DNA of 64,000 bases from positions 134,881,672 through 134,945,671 of the forward strand of contig OW240914.1 of NCBI GenBank assembly GCA_933207985.1, given 5' to 3'. Positions within the stretch are counted from its first letter, which is position 1. Each line of letters begins with the position of its first letter. Made by a program: the position numbers and the translations under genes. Of the stretch, positions 1 through 10,465 are shown piece after piece. The stretch is from Pelobates cultripes (taxonomy: Eukaryota; Chordata; Amphibia; Anura; Pelobatidae). Under the pieces are notes generated by a model, which was not told the DNA's origin, ran no database searches, and worked only from the letters and a program-made list of their open reading frames with translations.

Positions 1-127
1 GTATAACAATACCCTCATGTACATGTTTTAGGGTGTCTTGGTAAGAGACAGGGTCAGTAGAGGGCTTGCCCATTTCAGTTTGCCAGATTGGTTTGCTGGG
101 TATATGTACAAAGGATCAGCGCTAATA
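1..127. repeat. Dispersed repeat fragment, family also seen near 35.1 kb
   Basis: This stretch resembles 35085-35180 in the same orientation. Both share a core with ACCC(T/C)CATGTACA, a GGTGT(C/T)TTGG segment and ACAGGGTC, at roughly 75-80 percent identity by eye. I do not know the family. No coding signal is visible. Confidence 0.5.
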
Positions 128-135
128 TACTAGAT

Positions 136-922
136 CAGGGGTAGGCAACCTATGGCACTAGTGCCATGCACGGCACTCAAGGATGCTAGAGCCAAACAGG
201 CTCTGGCCTATCAGGAGTCCCAGTGAAACTTCAGATATCTGCTAATACCAAAAGGTGGTGAAGGACAATTCTCAATTTATGCATTGCAGCACATAGAGTG
301 AGTGATCTCAGATTACTTCCTCCCAGTACTTATGAATGGGAATCAACACTGAAGTAGAGCAGCCTGCAGCTGCTGTTGCAGCTTCTGTCCTCGATCTGTA
401 CCTGGCCAGCCTGGTCCCCACTGGAACCCAGGGAAGCCACCCACACTGCTAGATATACACAGAAATGCACAATAACCCTCCCCTCATACAAATAATACGA
501 ACAGCCCACAAACAAACATACAAGCAATCTGCACAAACGTAACCTGCTAACAATCCACATACATGTACACAACCCCACATGCAGCCTCTCACATGCAATA
601 CCCCAAACAGCCCCCACACATACACACACTACCAAACACACAATGTGACATATCCATCCACACACACACAATTCCACAAACAGCCCCCATACACAGCCCA
701 CATTCCGAGGTATCATACACGATACCACAAACTACTCCTGAACATATACAATATAATAGCTCATATACGCACAAATACAACAATACAAAGCAATTACAGT
801 ATAAATAACACAAGCAGAATACGGCAGCATACACACCTCAATTTAAAAAAAATAGGACCGGCACGCTAAGGGACATCTCAATCCTATATCGGCACAGTGC
901 TGCTAAAAGGTTGCTACCCCTG
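136..922. mobile_element. Non-autonomous hAT-type DNA transposon
   Basis: The element starts CAGGGGTAGGCAACC and ends with its inverted counterpart GGTTGCTACCCCTG, which differs by one base. It is bracketed by perfect 8-bp duplications TACTAGAT at 128-135 and 923-930, the hAT signature. The interior is 787 bp and encodes no transposase. Positions 540-830 are rich in CA/ACAC, and the open frames there on both strands are by-products of that composition. It must have been mobilised by an hAT transposase from elsewhere. The hAT assignment is strong; the family name is unknown. Confidence 0.85.
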
Positions 923-930
923 TACTAGAT

Positions 931-1257
931 CTTACAGAGATAAATATAAGGCAGCACACCTGAAAAATAGGGCTCCCTCACAGACCCTATAGAGTAGACA
1001 AAACAAAAAACTTTCTTTCATTGCCCTCCCTAATATGGCTGAAACATATTTCAGCCATATTAATATACTATAATAGTTATTTAAACAAATAAATAAAAGG
1101 TCATGTGACCGTGACGTTATTCTGACGCCAAAATCAAGTAATCTGAGGCCTATATAAAGCCAAAGTTGTCAGGTACATGTTTTTATCCACTTGAGAAAGC
1201 CCTAAGGGGAGAAACGCATTGTGGTATTTTAATTGCTGTATTTTATTAAAGGTATTT
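931..1257. other. Non-coding stretch ending in a hammerhead-like repeat remnant
   Basis: No gene is visible. Around 1188-1225 on the plus strand there is a fold reminiscent of the hammerhead motifs found elsewhere in the window: a CCAC/GTGG outer stem, a GCCC/GGGG inner stem and a GAAACGC block. The first core box reads CTTGAGA instead of CTGANGA, so an active ribozyme is unlikely. The segment probably belongs to a Penelope-derived repeat. The LINE at 1276 interrupts it. Confidence 0.4.
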
Positions 1258-1275
1258 TGGCCACTTTCAATTTTT
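1258..1275. repeat. Target-site duplication of the LINE at 1276-1994 (left copy)
   Basis: The 18 bases TGGCCACTTTCAATTTTT recur exactly at 1995-2012. They bracket the minus-strand LINE insertion. Confidence 0.85.
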
Positions 1276-1994
1276 TTTTTTTTTTTTTTAGCAATGTCAG
1301 AAAATATTTATTATAACACCAAAAAGTCTTTGTTAGCAAATGCTTGAGGGGGCATGCATCACTTGATCATTATTTTTTAAACACTTAAATATACAAACCA
1401 AAATGAAGCAGGAACAACTTTGGAAGGCATGCAAGAAACCTTTATAAACTTGGTGAGATTGCATTGTTTTTTTTTTTTTTTAATACTTTATTGTGTAAAA
1501 GTAACGGTACAAGTTACAAGTTATACATTTATGAATACAGTGTCACGACTGAATATAGATAAGGAGCAAAGCACTTGGGTAGCGATAGCAGCTATCGCAG
1601 GAGAGGGGGTGGGTTGTAGGAGGGGGGGTACAAGGCGTCTGTGGCTGCTTTGGAGAGCTTGTGTAGAGCTACGGGTAGAGGGGGTCAGGCACTAGCGATG
1701 CTTGTCTTCGTTTGTGCGGTTCTCGTGTCTGCATCTATGAGTTATTCATGAATTCCTCCCATGGCTCCCAAATTTCTCTGAAGAGTGCGTGTTTGTGAGA
1801 GAGGGATGCGTGTATCTCCTCCATGACCCTAATTGATTCTACCTTAGCGATCCATTCCCTGATTGATGGAGCTGCGGAATTTTTCCACTTGACTGGTATG
1901 AGTAGGTTGGCAGCGGTGATGAGGTGGGTGAGTAGGAGTCGTTGTGGTTTCAAAAGGGGGCGCGGTAGTAGTAAGAATATTAGTGTAAGCGGGG
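1276..1994 (-). mobile_element. 5'-truncated L1-like LINE with a 3' transduction
   Basis: Read on the minus strand, the insertion begins inside the C-terminal coding part of an L1-type ORF2 protein (roughly 1994 down to 1735; residues such as WKNSAAPSIREWI and FREIWEPWEEF fit that family's tail). It passes through a 3' UTR with an AATAAA signal and a first poly(A), seen as poly-T at about 1466-1481. It then continues through about 175 bp of unrelated sequence (1290-1465) to a second poly(A) (1276-1289). An 18-bp target duplication encloses the whole unit. Two poly(A) tracts with unique sequence between them are the classic mark of read-through past the source element's own signal. The open frame that reaches 2049 starts in flanking DNA and is not a native protein end. 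Confidence 0.8.
1290..1465 (-). other. Transduced 3' flank of the source LINE
   Basis: This AT-rich segment lies between the two poly(A) tracts of the LINE insertion and is not LINE sequence. It should be a copy of the DNA immediately downstream of the progenitor LINE elsewhere in this genome. No coding potential is visible. Confidence 0.6.
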
Positions 1995-2012
1995 TGGCCA
2001 CTTTCAATTTTT
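1995..2012. repeat. Target-site duplication of the LINE at 1276-1994 (right copy)
   Basis: Exact match to 1258-1275. Confidence 0.85.
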
Positions 2013-2449
2013 GAGTCCGCCATTTTCCTCTTTTATTTTTACCTGGCACCAGAGTTTTTATTGTTCTAGTGAGAATTTTACTCCAAAGAATACATGGTGG
2101 GGATTATAACACTCAAGCTTTATCCATTGAGCAGTCTGCCTGCTCAATAAAATGTGAGTAACAACTTGGTATTTTATTATTTCACCTCTGGCTTTTATAC
2201 AATAAGCACTATTATTGTTTCACTATTAGCACTATTACCCCCTCGGCATAAACTCCTTTTCCTTCCAATTCTTACCACCAGCCGACCTTTTCCTCGCTAA
2301 GTGGGCACGACATAACAGGTAACCTAAGGTTAACCCTTTAGAGAAGGGGAGGTTGAGACCTCAAAACTTGCTGATTTCATTCCATATACTTAAACATAAC
2401 CACCTCAAACTTAGTTGGCAATGACATACCCCCCGCCACAACCCCGCTG
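2013..2449. other. No gene seen
   Basis: This is the continuation of the repeat interrupted by the LINE, followed by sequence without recognisable coding or regulatory structure. The segment from about 2270 may be the 3' non-coding end of the tyrosine-recombinase element that follows on the minus strand. Confidence 0.4.
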
Positions 2450-2499
2450 TTTTCCACCTAAAATCAGTGGGGGACCCCACCAAGACCACCCATGGCCTG

Positions 2500-2778
2500 T
2501 TACACCGCTTCCTGCAGGGCGAGATTAAAGAGGTCGAGCCCGACCTCCGTCAAGTGCACTCCATCCCCTTGAAATAGATTGGTCGCATCCCGCTCAAAAA
2601 CCATATGGCGAACTGGAATCCCCAGAACACCCAAAGCAAACCGAGAAACCCGCTTATTCAACTTACGGTTCCGGGCGCGCTGCCAGAAGTTACGAGCAAT
2701 AACCTCGGACCAAACCAGGCATACGTCTGGAAATAGATTTAAAATGCGCGCCAAGTCGCGTTTAACGGCAGATACCAA
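2500..2778 (-). pseudogene. SGNH-hydrolase domain remnant of the YR element
   Basis: About 92 residues are open. The C-terminal block GDGVHLTEVG provides the DxxH (Asp and His) catalytic motif of SGNH/GDSL hydrolases, and VWSEVIARNFW resembles the central block of transposon-borne members. The nucleophile block (GxS) would lie upstream, in sequence that is out of frame here. The frame begins with a TTG codon, not ATG, so this is a piece of a longer protein rather than a gene start. In Ngaro-like elements the function of this enzyme is unknown. Confidence 0.6.
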
Positions 2779-3490
2779 ATCTGAAACAAATGCCCCCCGA
2801 ACTCCCTGCCATCAATACCCAAAAATTCGAGCCCCAAATGGAACACCCTAATAAACTGAAAGTGAGAGAGAAAGCTTCCATCCTCATGCACCAAAAGGGG
2901 GAGGGCAATACTCTCTAAGGAAAAAACGGGACAAATGCCGGAACCCGGCACAGCCCCCAGTCGGACCCACTTACCCCTCACAAAGACATCAGTCTTCGAG
3001 CGGCGAATTCTGAAGGAAATCTGATCCGCTGTACAAGTAACATCCCCCAAATAGCACCCCTCCACCCCATCTGCTGACGACTGGGGCACACCAGCTTCCC
3101 AATTCGCATGGCACCAAAAAACGCCAGGGAAAAGGCCAGCCGAAAGAGACGGCCTATGTAAGGTATCACACATACTAGCCAATAGAGCGCCTGAAACGGG
3201 ACGCCAATATGACAGCGAGGGACGCACTGCCAGCCGCTGACGAAACTGCTCATCGTACCTCCACCAACCCAGCCCCCCATAGGTGTGACAAGCGTTCCAA
3301 ATCGTGTCTTGATAACAGAACAGCGCGGAGCACTTCTGGGGAGACTTCTCCCCCACAACGCTGGCCAAAATAGAAAATGCCCGAATCCAATTCCCAGATG
3401 TCTTGGGAATCTTTCGATAGCGGTACTTTTCCCTATCCTTTTCGGACTCCTTACTGTCCTTTTCACCACCGGAGAACTCCACTTTCCAAA
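2739..3490 (-). pseudogene. Tyrosine recombinase domain remnant
   Basis: Two minus-strand frames share the domain. One carries SLAFFGAMRIGKLV, the RvGEL-type segment that holds the first catalytic Arg, at about 3150-3110. The other carries RIRRSKTDVF, CPVFSLES and a terminal GGHLF block corresponding to the H-x-x-R region. At least two frameshifts separate these motifs, and the terminal HSFR block is altered, so the protein is dead. The upstream WWRYDEQFRQRLA segment is typical of the helical region in front of such recombinases in fish and frog repeats. Confidence 0.6.
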
Positions 3491-3774
3491 TTTTTTTCCC
3501 TCATCTCTTGTTTCAATTGCAAGCCCAGGGGGCCAGACCAGCACATGTAAACTGCGCCACACGCCACGTCTAAAACACCCTCCTCGAGAGAAGCATTGCC
3601 CACGCTGGCAACAGCACCAGACACCGCAGGTAAAGGGGTTCCATCGGCGCCGAGGGCAATGGACCACTACCCACCAGGGACAAGGACCCAGGGAGGCACG
3701 AGGACTGAACCGCAGGAGGGAGCTGGGCTGGGGACCAAACCGACTGAAGCTGACCATCAATAGAGGTGTCCCTG

Positions 3775-4954
3775 CTAATGCCGTCCCCCCGCTCCCACTG
3801 ATCTAAAAGCCCCCAAAGACCCGAGAGGAACCCCCATCAGTGCGGGACCTGAAGGACTAAAAGAGGAGGGAGCATCGTATTCACCGGTTGCAGCCTGGCG
3901 GTCCAACCTCGGTACTGCACTCACAGAAGGTTGAGGCAAAGAAACAGGGATTCCAGCATCCACGGAAGTCCTCAAATGTGTTCCAGGCGCCACCTGCTTG
4001 ACGGATCCAGTAACAGCAGCCGGGTCCTGAGAAGAGAGCAGTGGAGAGGTGGTGAGCCCACACCCCACAGGAGGTGGCCGAGGTAAGTGACCAGCAGGGG
4101 GGTGTGGGGGCCCAGGAAGAGTAGAGGACAGAAGGGACCCAGAAAGGACAGAGATAGGACCGGGGGGAAGGCAGAAAAGGAAGGTGGGAAGGAAGATAGG
4201 TGGGGGGCCAAACCCAGAAGAGATGGGGAGGGGGGAAGAGGGAGAGGGACCGAAAGGAGAAGGACCAGGGGGCCCTGCTAGAGGTAAGGTGGGCCCCCTG
4301 GAAGACAAAGCAAGCCCAGCATCAAAAGAGGGAGGAGAGGAGACAGGGGAGACAGACCCACGGGAGCCTTCCTCACCAGAAGAGGAGGCTCCCGACACAC
4401 TAGGGGACCCCCCCCCCCCGACTCCCAAAAGAGGTACAGTTGTACCCGGTACCCCGCGCGGCCCTCATGGGCCTACATACCACTGGGGCCCTAGACTCAG
4501 CCCCGCCGGCTGGTAAGGTGCAGCTGGTAAGGTGCAGCCCACTGTCCTCCACCCCCGGCCCGCGATCCACCGCCGGTGGCCTGGGCGGCTGAGCTGAGGA
4601 TGCTGGCTGTCAGGCGCCACCCGCGCGGCAGTAGAAGGTCGCACATCCTTTCCAGAAGTAATACGCCGTGTGTGGAGCCCCAGATACGTGGTCCTGGCGA
4701 TGCTTCGGGCCCGGGCTCCTACTCCTTAACCGGGCCTGAGAAGTAGTGTCAGGTGAGAGCCTAGCCGGCGGGCGAGAACACCAGCCGGCGCTAGTGTGGT
4801 GCGCAGGGGGTGCTCCAGGAGGAGGTAGGCCGCGGGGGGGACCCACACTGGCAGCCATATCCGGATTAAGGTGAGCAAATTGCTCACAGAGTTGCCGGCC
4901 ACCATCCAGCACTGCAGCAGCCCTAAGGGAAGCCAAAATTACCTCAACATCCAT
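3775..4954 (-). pseudogene. N-terminal/Pro-rich region of the YR element
   Basis: The open stretch 4954-4610 starts MDVEVILASLRAAAVLDGG, a sequence type I associate with repetitive amphibian predicted proteins that also carry recombinase and SGNH domains. Stretch 4428-3775 is extremely rich in Pro, Ser and Gly and looks disordered. No zinc knuckle or RT motif is visible. The two pieces lie in different frames or are separated by stops. The plus-strand frames across the same GC-rich DNA are shadows. Confidence 0.4.
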
Positions 4955-5059
4955 CCCTCAAGCTGGTAAACCGACCGGCCCAGGACAAACAGGAGCAGGA
5001 GGACAGGAAGCTGTTTGCTGGCCCGAATCCCAAGTGGCACTGAGGTAAGACCACCCCCC

Positions 5060-5371
5060 ACTAACTCACACAACACATAATCCCATCCACACTTTCATAC
5101 ACAACCAATCACACACATTTATCCCCACACTCATACATGTGCCTTGTCCGCTTAGTTGCGCTATCTCCCCAGGGCCTTATCCTAGCTTATATTTCTTCCA
5201 ATAACCTAAATTGTTGTTTTGTGGCCTTGATTGGATTCTGCTACCCTTAAATGTTAGGTCTCTAAAATAGAGACAGGAAGTACTGTGGGTGCGTGCATTG
5301 GTAACACACTTTGGCAATTTCTACTTTTGCTAGCAAGCGCTGCTTGTATTTATTAAGCATATGTATAATTG
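5060..5371. other. No gene seen
   Basis: Short CA-containing repeats lie at 5060-5130, followed by AT-rich sequence. Nothing recognisable. Confidence 0.4.
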
Positions 5372-5878
5372 CAGATTATTACTGTTTTGGTATATAGATC
5401 ATGCCCCTACAGTCTCACTGTTACATTCTCTGCTATTTTAGAGTTCAGTGATTTTGTGTATGCAGCCCAAGCCACAACTCCCTGCATGTGACTTGCGCCT
5501 TCCTAAATACTGCCTGTAAAGAGACATCTAATGCTTACATTTTATTGCGCTGTCTGTTTAGATAGAATTTCTTATCTCCTGCACTGTAAAGAGCATCCCA
5601 GACCTTGCAGGAGCCTCCTATATGTGATTAAAGCTTAATTACAGAGCACACGATAAAAACTTATAAAATAAATGAACATCGGATTAAAAATGAAACTTTT
5701 TTTCATGCCGGCTGTGTGAGTCACAGCCTGGGGAGGTGGATTAAAGTTGCATGGACAGAAACAAAAGTTATTTAACTCCTAAATATTAGAGAATTGAGCA
5801 GTGAGATTTCAGAGGCATAATCTATATACTTAAACTGTTTCATTAAGATAAAGTTGTTTTTGTGACTATAGTGTCCCT
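5372..5878. mobile_element. TTAA-flanked MITE, left end truncated
   Basis: The right end reads GTGACTATAGTGTCCC followed by TTAA at 5879-5882. This is the terminus of a very abundant frog MITE family (piggyBac/Kolobok-like TTAA target). The two halves are partly complementary: TATAGATCATGCCCC near 5395 and the tail around 5815-5835 are relics of a long internal inverted repeat. The matching left terminus is missing, so the copy is truncated on that side. There is no coding capacity. Confidence 0.6.
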
Positions 5879-5882
5879 TTAA

Positions 5883-6350
5883 TTTCTTGACTAAACTCTA
5901 TTGCAGAACAAAAGAAAACCAAGGCGGCTTTCTATTTAGGAGAGCTAGGCAGTCTCCTAAGGCCTTGCGCTCTCTAGGACCTCGCCTTAGGGACTAATCT
6001 GGAGACAATAAGGGGGGACCAATGGCTTTCCCTGTATGCTGCTGAGGTCTCCTCAACCCATTCTGCTTGGGGGAGAGAGAGCCCAGCAGCGTCCGATCTG
6101 TAGCTCTGCCAGGAAAAGAGTTGCAGACCATGAAGTAGGTGTCAATCAAGCTCCGGCCAATTAAAATGTTACTCTGGGATACCATGGCAACACTCTGACC
6201 CTTGCCGGAGCTTGTGAGACATCTACCACATGGTTTGTAACTCTTCACCCAGTGGAGCTTCAGACCCGATAGGTAGCCCACTTCACCACCAGGGAATTGG
6301 ATTACTGCATAAAAAAAAAAAAGTTATTTCAATAAGGGGAGGCTGGTCAT
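5883..6350. other. Non-coding repeat-like stretch with a small inverted repeat
   Basis: No gene. An imperfect inverted repeat begins CAAGCTCCGGC at about 6148 and closes with GCCGGAGCTTG at about 6213, suggesting a small palindromic MITE or its remnant. Confidence 0.35.
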
Positions 6351-6359
6351 TAAAACACC

Positions 6360-6880
6360 TGCCCACACCCTGTCACCACCCACACACTGTAACGCCCAAC
6401 ACACTCGCCCTCCCACACTCTTTTGCACTGTCACTCTCATCCTCTATCATTCTGTCACACTCGCTTCCTTCCCCCTGCCACACTCACTGTATCATATTAA
6501 CACCTATTAATCCTGTCAGACTCATACCCTCCAACCATGCTACACTCCCTCCAATGCTGTCACTCTCACCTCTCCTTGCCCTGTCATATTGCAACCGTGC
6601 CACACTCACGCTGTAACATTAACCCCCCTTAATCCTGTCACACACCTCCCTTGCCATATCACACTTCCTCCTCCAACCATGCCACATACACCCTTTAACA
6701 TTAACGCCTCTAATCCTGTCACACTCATCCCACTCACTCTGACACACTCATCCGATCATATTAACTCCCCTTAATCCTGCCACACTTTAACCACAACCCT
6801 GTCTCATTCACCCCTCATGCCCTGTCATACTCACCCTGCCAAAGTTACTCCTTTACTCACCTTTTCACAGTGACCCTCTA
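6360..6880. repeat. Degenerate C/A-rich tandem array
   Basis: Variants of a unit containing ATTAAC-n-TTAATCCTGTCACACTCA recur near 6497, 6618, 6696 and 6757, with intervening CCCTGTCAYACTCACC segments. Period is irregular (about 60-120 bp). Open frames rich in Pro, His and Ser here result from the repeat. Confidence 0.55.
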
Positions 6881-6889
6881 AAGACGGTC

Positions 6890-7201
6890 ATTATACACAC
6901 AGTATAGAAACATAACTTTGCCATAAACACAATGCACAAAGGCCATAGGCAGCTCCCCATACACACAACACGCTGCAAGCAGATGCACTACACACATACA
7001 ATCCCAGACAAAAACATGCACATGTTCATAGAGACATACATTCACACACAAGAATACTCAATGCCAGACATACACTCTCAGGCACATACAAAGGTAGACA
7101 ATGCCAGACACACATTTTTACTGCATGTTTTTATTTGTCAAAGTGTGTTTCTCTGTGCATCAGTGTGTGTGTATGCATGGACGTGTATCAGAGTGTGTAC
7201 A
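6890..7201. repeat. CA/TG-rich simple-sequence region
   Basis: ACACAC- and GTGTGT-rich sequence flanks the Tc1-like element; similar TG-rich sequence resumes at 8335. The transposon therefore appears to have inserted into a simple-repeat tract. Confidence 0.5.
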
Positions 7202-8332
7202 CACTATATGGACACAAGTATTGGGGCACACCTCTTACTTATTGAATTTAGGGTTTTTTAATCAGACCCATTACCACAGGTGTATGAAATCAAGCATCTA
7301 GCCATGCAGTCTGCATTTACAAGCATTTGTGAAAAAAATGGGTCCTTCTGAAGGGCTCATTGAATCCAAGCGTGATACTGTGATAGGATGCTACCTTTGC
7401 AATAAATCTGCTAGATATGCCACAGTCCACTGTAAGTGGTATTATTGGAAAGCCATGAAGCGTAAGACTATGTAAATTCACAGAGTGCTGAGGCAGATGG
7501 TGTGTAAAAGTCACAAACGCTCTGCTGATTTCATAGCTGAAGAGTTCCAAACTTCCACTGGCATTAATATCAGCACAAAAAGTGAGTTTCATGGAATGGG
7601 TTTCCATGGCCAAGCAGCTGCATGCAAGACTCCCATCACCAAGTACAATGCCAGGTTTTGGATCAAGTGGTGTAAGGCACACTGCCACTGAACTCTGAAT
7701 CAGTGGAAACATGTCCTGTGGAGGGACGAACCAAGATTTTCTATTTAGCAGTCTCATGGGTGAGTTTGGGTTTGGCGGATGTCAGGACAATGTTACCTGC
7801 CCTACAGTATTGTACGAACTGTAAAGTTGGGTAGAGAAGGAATAATGGTATGGGGCTGTTTTTCAGGGGTTGGGCTAGGTCCCTTACTTCTAGTGAATCT
7901 TAATGCTTCTGCATATCAAGACATTCTGGACAGTGCTATGCTTCCAACGCTGTAGGAACATGTTGGGAAAGGCCCTTTTCTATTCCAGCCTGATTGTGCC
8001 CCAATGGACAAAGCAAGGACCATAAAGACATTTTTGGATGAGTTTGGTGTGGAAGAACTCAAACCCATTGGACACCTTTGGGATGAACTGGAAATTGTGA
8101 ATCAGGCCTTCTCATGAGTGCCTGACCTCAAAAATACCCTAATGGATAAATGGGCAAAATATCCCACAGAAACACTCCAAAATCTCGTTGATACCTTTCC
8201 CAGAAGAGTGGAAGCTGTTATAGCTGCAAAGGGCAGAACAACTACATGTAAATGTCTATGTATTATAATGTGATGCCATAAAAGTTCTAGTTGGTGTAAT
8301 GGTCACCTGTCAATACTTTTGTCCATATAGTG
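7202..8332 (+). mobile_element. Tc1/mariner-like transposon, dead copy
   Basis: The terminal inverted repeats read CACTATATGGACACAAGTATTG on the left and the inverse CAATACTTTTGTCCATATAGTG on the right, each next to TA. At 1.1 kb it has the length expected for a short Tc1 element. Confidence 0.8.
7320..8260 (+). pseudogene. Tc1-like transposase pseudogene
   Basis: Plus-strand translations across several frames recover Tc1 DDE-transposase pieces in order: an HTH-region remnant near 7330-7480, the segment around WRDEPRFS at about 7715-7740, [10 protein letters not shown] at about 7840-7870, the QPDCAPMDKA region at about 7985-8015 and a tail around LPRRVEAVIAAKG at about 8195-8235. Multiple stops and frameshifts interrupt it, and the second Asp region has changed from the usual HDNAPVH. 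The minus-strand frame over 7317-7757 is a shadow. Confidence 0.75.
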
Positions 8333-8334
8333 TA

Positions 8335-9079
8335 TGCATTAGTGTGTATATATGTGCATGTATAAATGTGTGTGTCTATGGTTGCAATGTGAGGGTGGTA
8401 TGGTCAATGCAAATGTAAAGTGGCAACATATATAGTATACATACATAAACAATATATATATATATGGTTGTGAAAGGATCAGTCTGTAAAATATGTGGGG
8501 AAAATGCCTATGGCACCGTTTTCTTATCTGTGATTTTATTATTTGGTTTATTATTTTATTATTTGGTAAATCATTTTTTTAAAGTTTTTTTTGCCCTACC
8601 AAAATTTTTATTTTTGCTTCCAATATATCCTTCACTTCAGCACTTATGTATACACGAGTGCCAGGCTATGCAACCATACCCTGCAGTTGTATATAAGTGA
8701 TTAGCATAATTGCAGATTAAATTTGTTTATTCAAAAGTGATGTTGTTTTATGCCATATCTCCAATCACAGAGCTTACAATGCGCTGCAAACTTGCCCTTC
8801 GATATAACTGCAGTTCCTCACACACACACACAATTCAACCCCTTTTTTCCCCCCACTATGGGTATTAGTGGGGCCTCATGTTTGAATCAAAGATAATATA
8901 AGCACAACCGTAAAGTCATCTCCTCTTTTTGGTGCAAGTAATAATACATAGATACAAGAAGGAAAACAACAAGAAACATAAAGTAAAAAAGAAAACAACC
9001 AACCATCAACCACAGGAAGCGAATAAGCTGCACGTCTATTGAAGTCACACAACATCTTGAAACTGTATAAAACAGAAAT
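8335..9079. other. Non-coding, simple repeats
   Basis: TG-rich and (TA)n sequence lies near 8336-8465 and a short CA run near 8820. There is no gene. Part of the stretch left of 9080 may belong to the inverted-duplication arm, but its counterpart on the right is lost in the assembly gap. Confidence 0.4.
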
Positions 9080-9146
9080 AGAAAAAAAATTAATAAAAAC
9101 AAGTGAAATTGGATAATTGGAAGCATAACATCCAGATATACACATC

Positions 9147-9162
9147 AAAATAACATCACAAC
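9147..9162. repeat. L1 target-site duplication, 5' copy
   Basis: AAAATAACATCACAAC. The 3' copy at 15447-15462 is AAAATAACACCACAAC, and the empty site in the right arm also has the C. The T here is therefore a later mutation. Confidence 0.9.
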
Positions 9163-9378
9163 GGGGGCGTGTCCTGGCGGCGGTACTGAGCGGTCGCATG
9201 TGCTGAGCGCTCCGCTCCGACGGCACCCACAGAGGAGTAATTTGGCTGCTAGCCACGAAAAAACGGGGCACCATATACCCCAACGATCATGTAGCAAAGC
9301 AAGGGGAAAAGGCAGGCGGAGAAAACAGACCGGAGTGCATTTTTTGCCGCACGGACACACCAGGGGAGACAGGCCTTG

Positions 9379-10245
9379 ATGCAGGACGAGGGCCAAGATG
9401 GCGCCGAGGAGGCTGGTGAATCACTGCACACAGACACAGTTGCAGCTGGCCCCCTCACACAAGAGGTGATGCAGACAATGCTGGAACAAATGTCTGCAAG
9501 ATTGGAGAATAGCTTCAAATCCACAATTGGAGCACTACATGATGACCTAAAAGAACTGGAGGTGAGAACTGCTGGGACTGAAAATAAAGTGGCAGAGCTA
9601 GAGGAGGCACGCAGGGGAATGGAAGAAGAAATGGCAGGGATACAAAACCGTATGCAGCAGTATGAGATAAAGCTGGCAGACATTGAGGACAGAGCTCGCC
9701 ACAACAACCTGCGAATTCGCGGAGTGAGCGAGGAGGTGGGACCCGCAGAGTTGGCGGCCTATCTGACAAATCTGATGAAAGCGCTGGCGCCAGACATACC
9801 GCTAGACCTGCTGCTCATGGATAGATACCATCGAACTGCCAAACCCAGCTTTCTACCTCCAGACACCCCACGAGACATTCTCATCAGAATGCACTACTAC
9901 CACGTGAAAGAATTAGTGCTACAAGCAAGCAGAGCGAAGAAGACGCTTCCAGAACCGCATGGGGGACTGTTAGTGTTTGCAGACGTATCAACATACACGT
10001 TGAAACGAAGGAGAGAATTTAGAGAAGTCACAGAACAGCTCCGACGCCACAAGCTGCCATATCGCTGGGGATACCCGGTGAAGATCCTGGTGTCCAGAGG
10101 AGGAAAAGTGTCAGCTATCAACACGCCAGAAGAAGGAGCCCTACTGCTACAAAGATGGGGTCTCACTGAACCAAACCAGCAACGAAGCCCAAAGAGGACG
10201 CAAAACGCCTCCAAAGACTGGAGAAAGTCCAAGAGACTGACATAA
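9379..10245 (+). CDS. L1-type ORF1 protein (RNA-binding nucleic-acid chaperone)
   Basis: The frame has 288 codons from the first ATG (a TTG codon precedes it). Residues about 25-105 form a heptad-rich coiled coil, which in this family drives trimerisation. Next comes the hallmark IEDRARHNNLRIRGVSEE at about 98-115, the start of the RRM-like domain. A basic C-terminal domain follows with RRREFREVTEQLRR and a basic tail (KRTQNASKDWRKSKR). The protein coats the element's RNA in cytoplasmic particles and is needed for retrotransposition. The frame is intact and its length is typical. ORF2 lies 778 bp downstream. No zinc knuckle is seen. Confidence 0.9.
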   Translation: MQDEGQDGAEEAGESLHTDTVAAGPLTQEVMQTMLEQMSARLENSFKSTIGALHDDLKELEVRTAGTENKVAELEEARRGMEEEMAGIQNRMQQYEIKLADIEDRARHNNLRIRGVSEEVGPAELAAYLTNLMKALAPDIPLDLLLMDRYHRTAKPSFLPPDTPRDILIRMHYYHVKELVLQASRAKKTLPEPHGGLLVFADVSTYTLKRRREFREVTEQLRRHKLPYRWGYPVKILVSRGGKVSAINTPEEGALLLQRWGLTEPNQQRSPKRTQNASKDWRKSKRLT

Positions 10246-10399
10246 AAGACTACACCACAACTAAATCAGATATACGAGCGTCCGCAGGAGCTGGTTGTGT
10301 GGCCGGTCCTGATAAATGGACCATGAAGTCAACTGGGGGTATCGTATAATTGTTATAACCTATGTTAAATGTTAATGTCACATCTAGACATGTTAGGCA

Positions 10400-10465
10400 T
10401 ATGTAGAAATTGAGGAGAGAAAAAAAAATAAAAAAAATAAAAAAATATATATATATATATATATT
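10400..10465. repeat. A-rich and (TA)n tract in the L1 inter-ORF region
   Basis: A-rich sequence is followed by about ten TA units between ORF1 and ORF2. Confidence 0.8.

Larger units (their letters stand above)
2450..4960 (-). mobile_element. Degenerate tyrosine-recombinase element with an SGNH hydrolase (Ngaro/DIRS-like or related)
   Basis: Read on the minus strand the order is: an N-terminal region (4954 downward), a very Pro/Ser/Gly-rich segment (about 4430-3775), a helical segment with WIRAF and WWRYDEQF motifs, a tyrosine-recombinase domain, and a small SGNH-hydrolase C-terminus ending at 2500. Ngaro-type DIRS retrotransposons are known to combine a tyrosine recombinase with an SGNH hydrolase. 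Their reverse transcriptase and RNase H would be expected between the N-terminal part and the recombinase, but I see no trace of them here. The reading frame is broken several times. Ends and target duplications were not found; tyrosine-recombinase elements usually make none. It could be an internally deleted Ngaro, or an RT-less recombinase element. Confidence 0.6.

Noticed and set aside
330..869. Frames of 80-132 codons on both strands
   Set aside because: They lie in the CA-rich interior of a hAT MITE and have biased Cys/Val or His/Thr composition.
4087..4516. Plus-strand Gly/Arg/Glu-rich frames
   Set aside because: Antisense shadows of the GC-rich, Pro-rich minus-strand region of the recombinase element.
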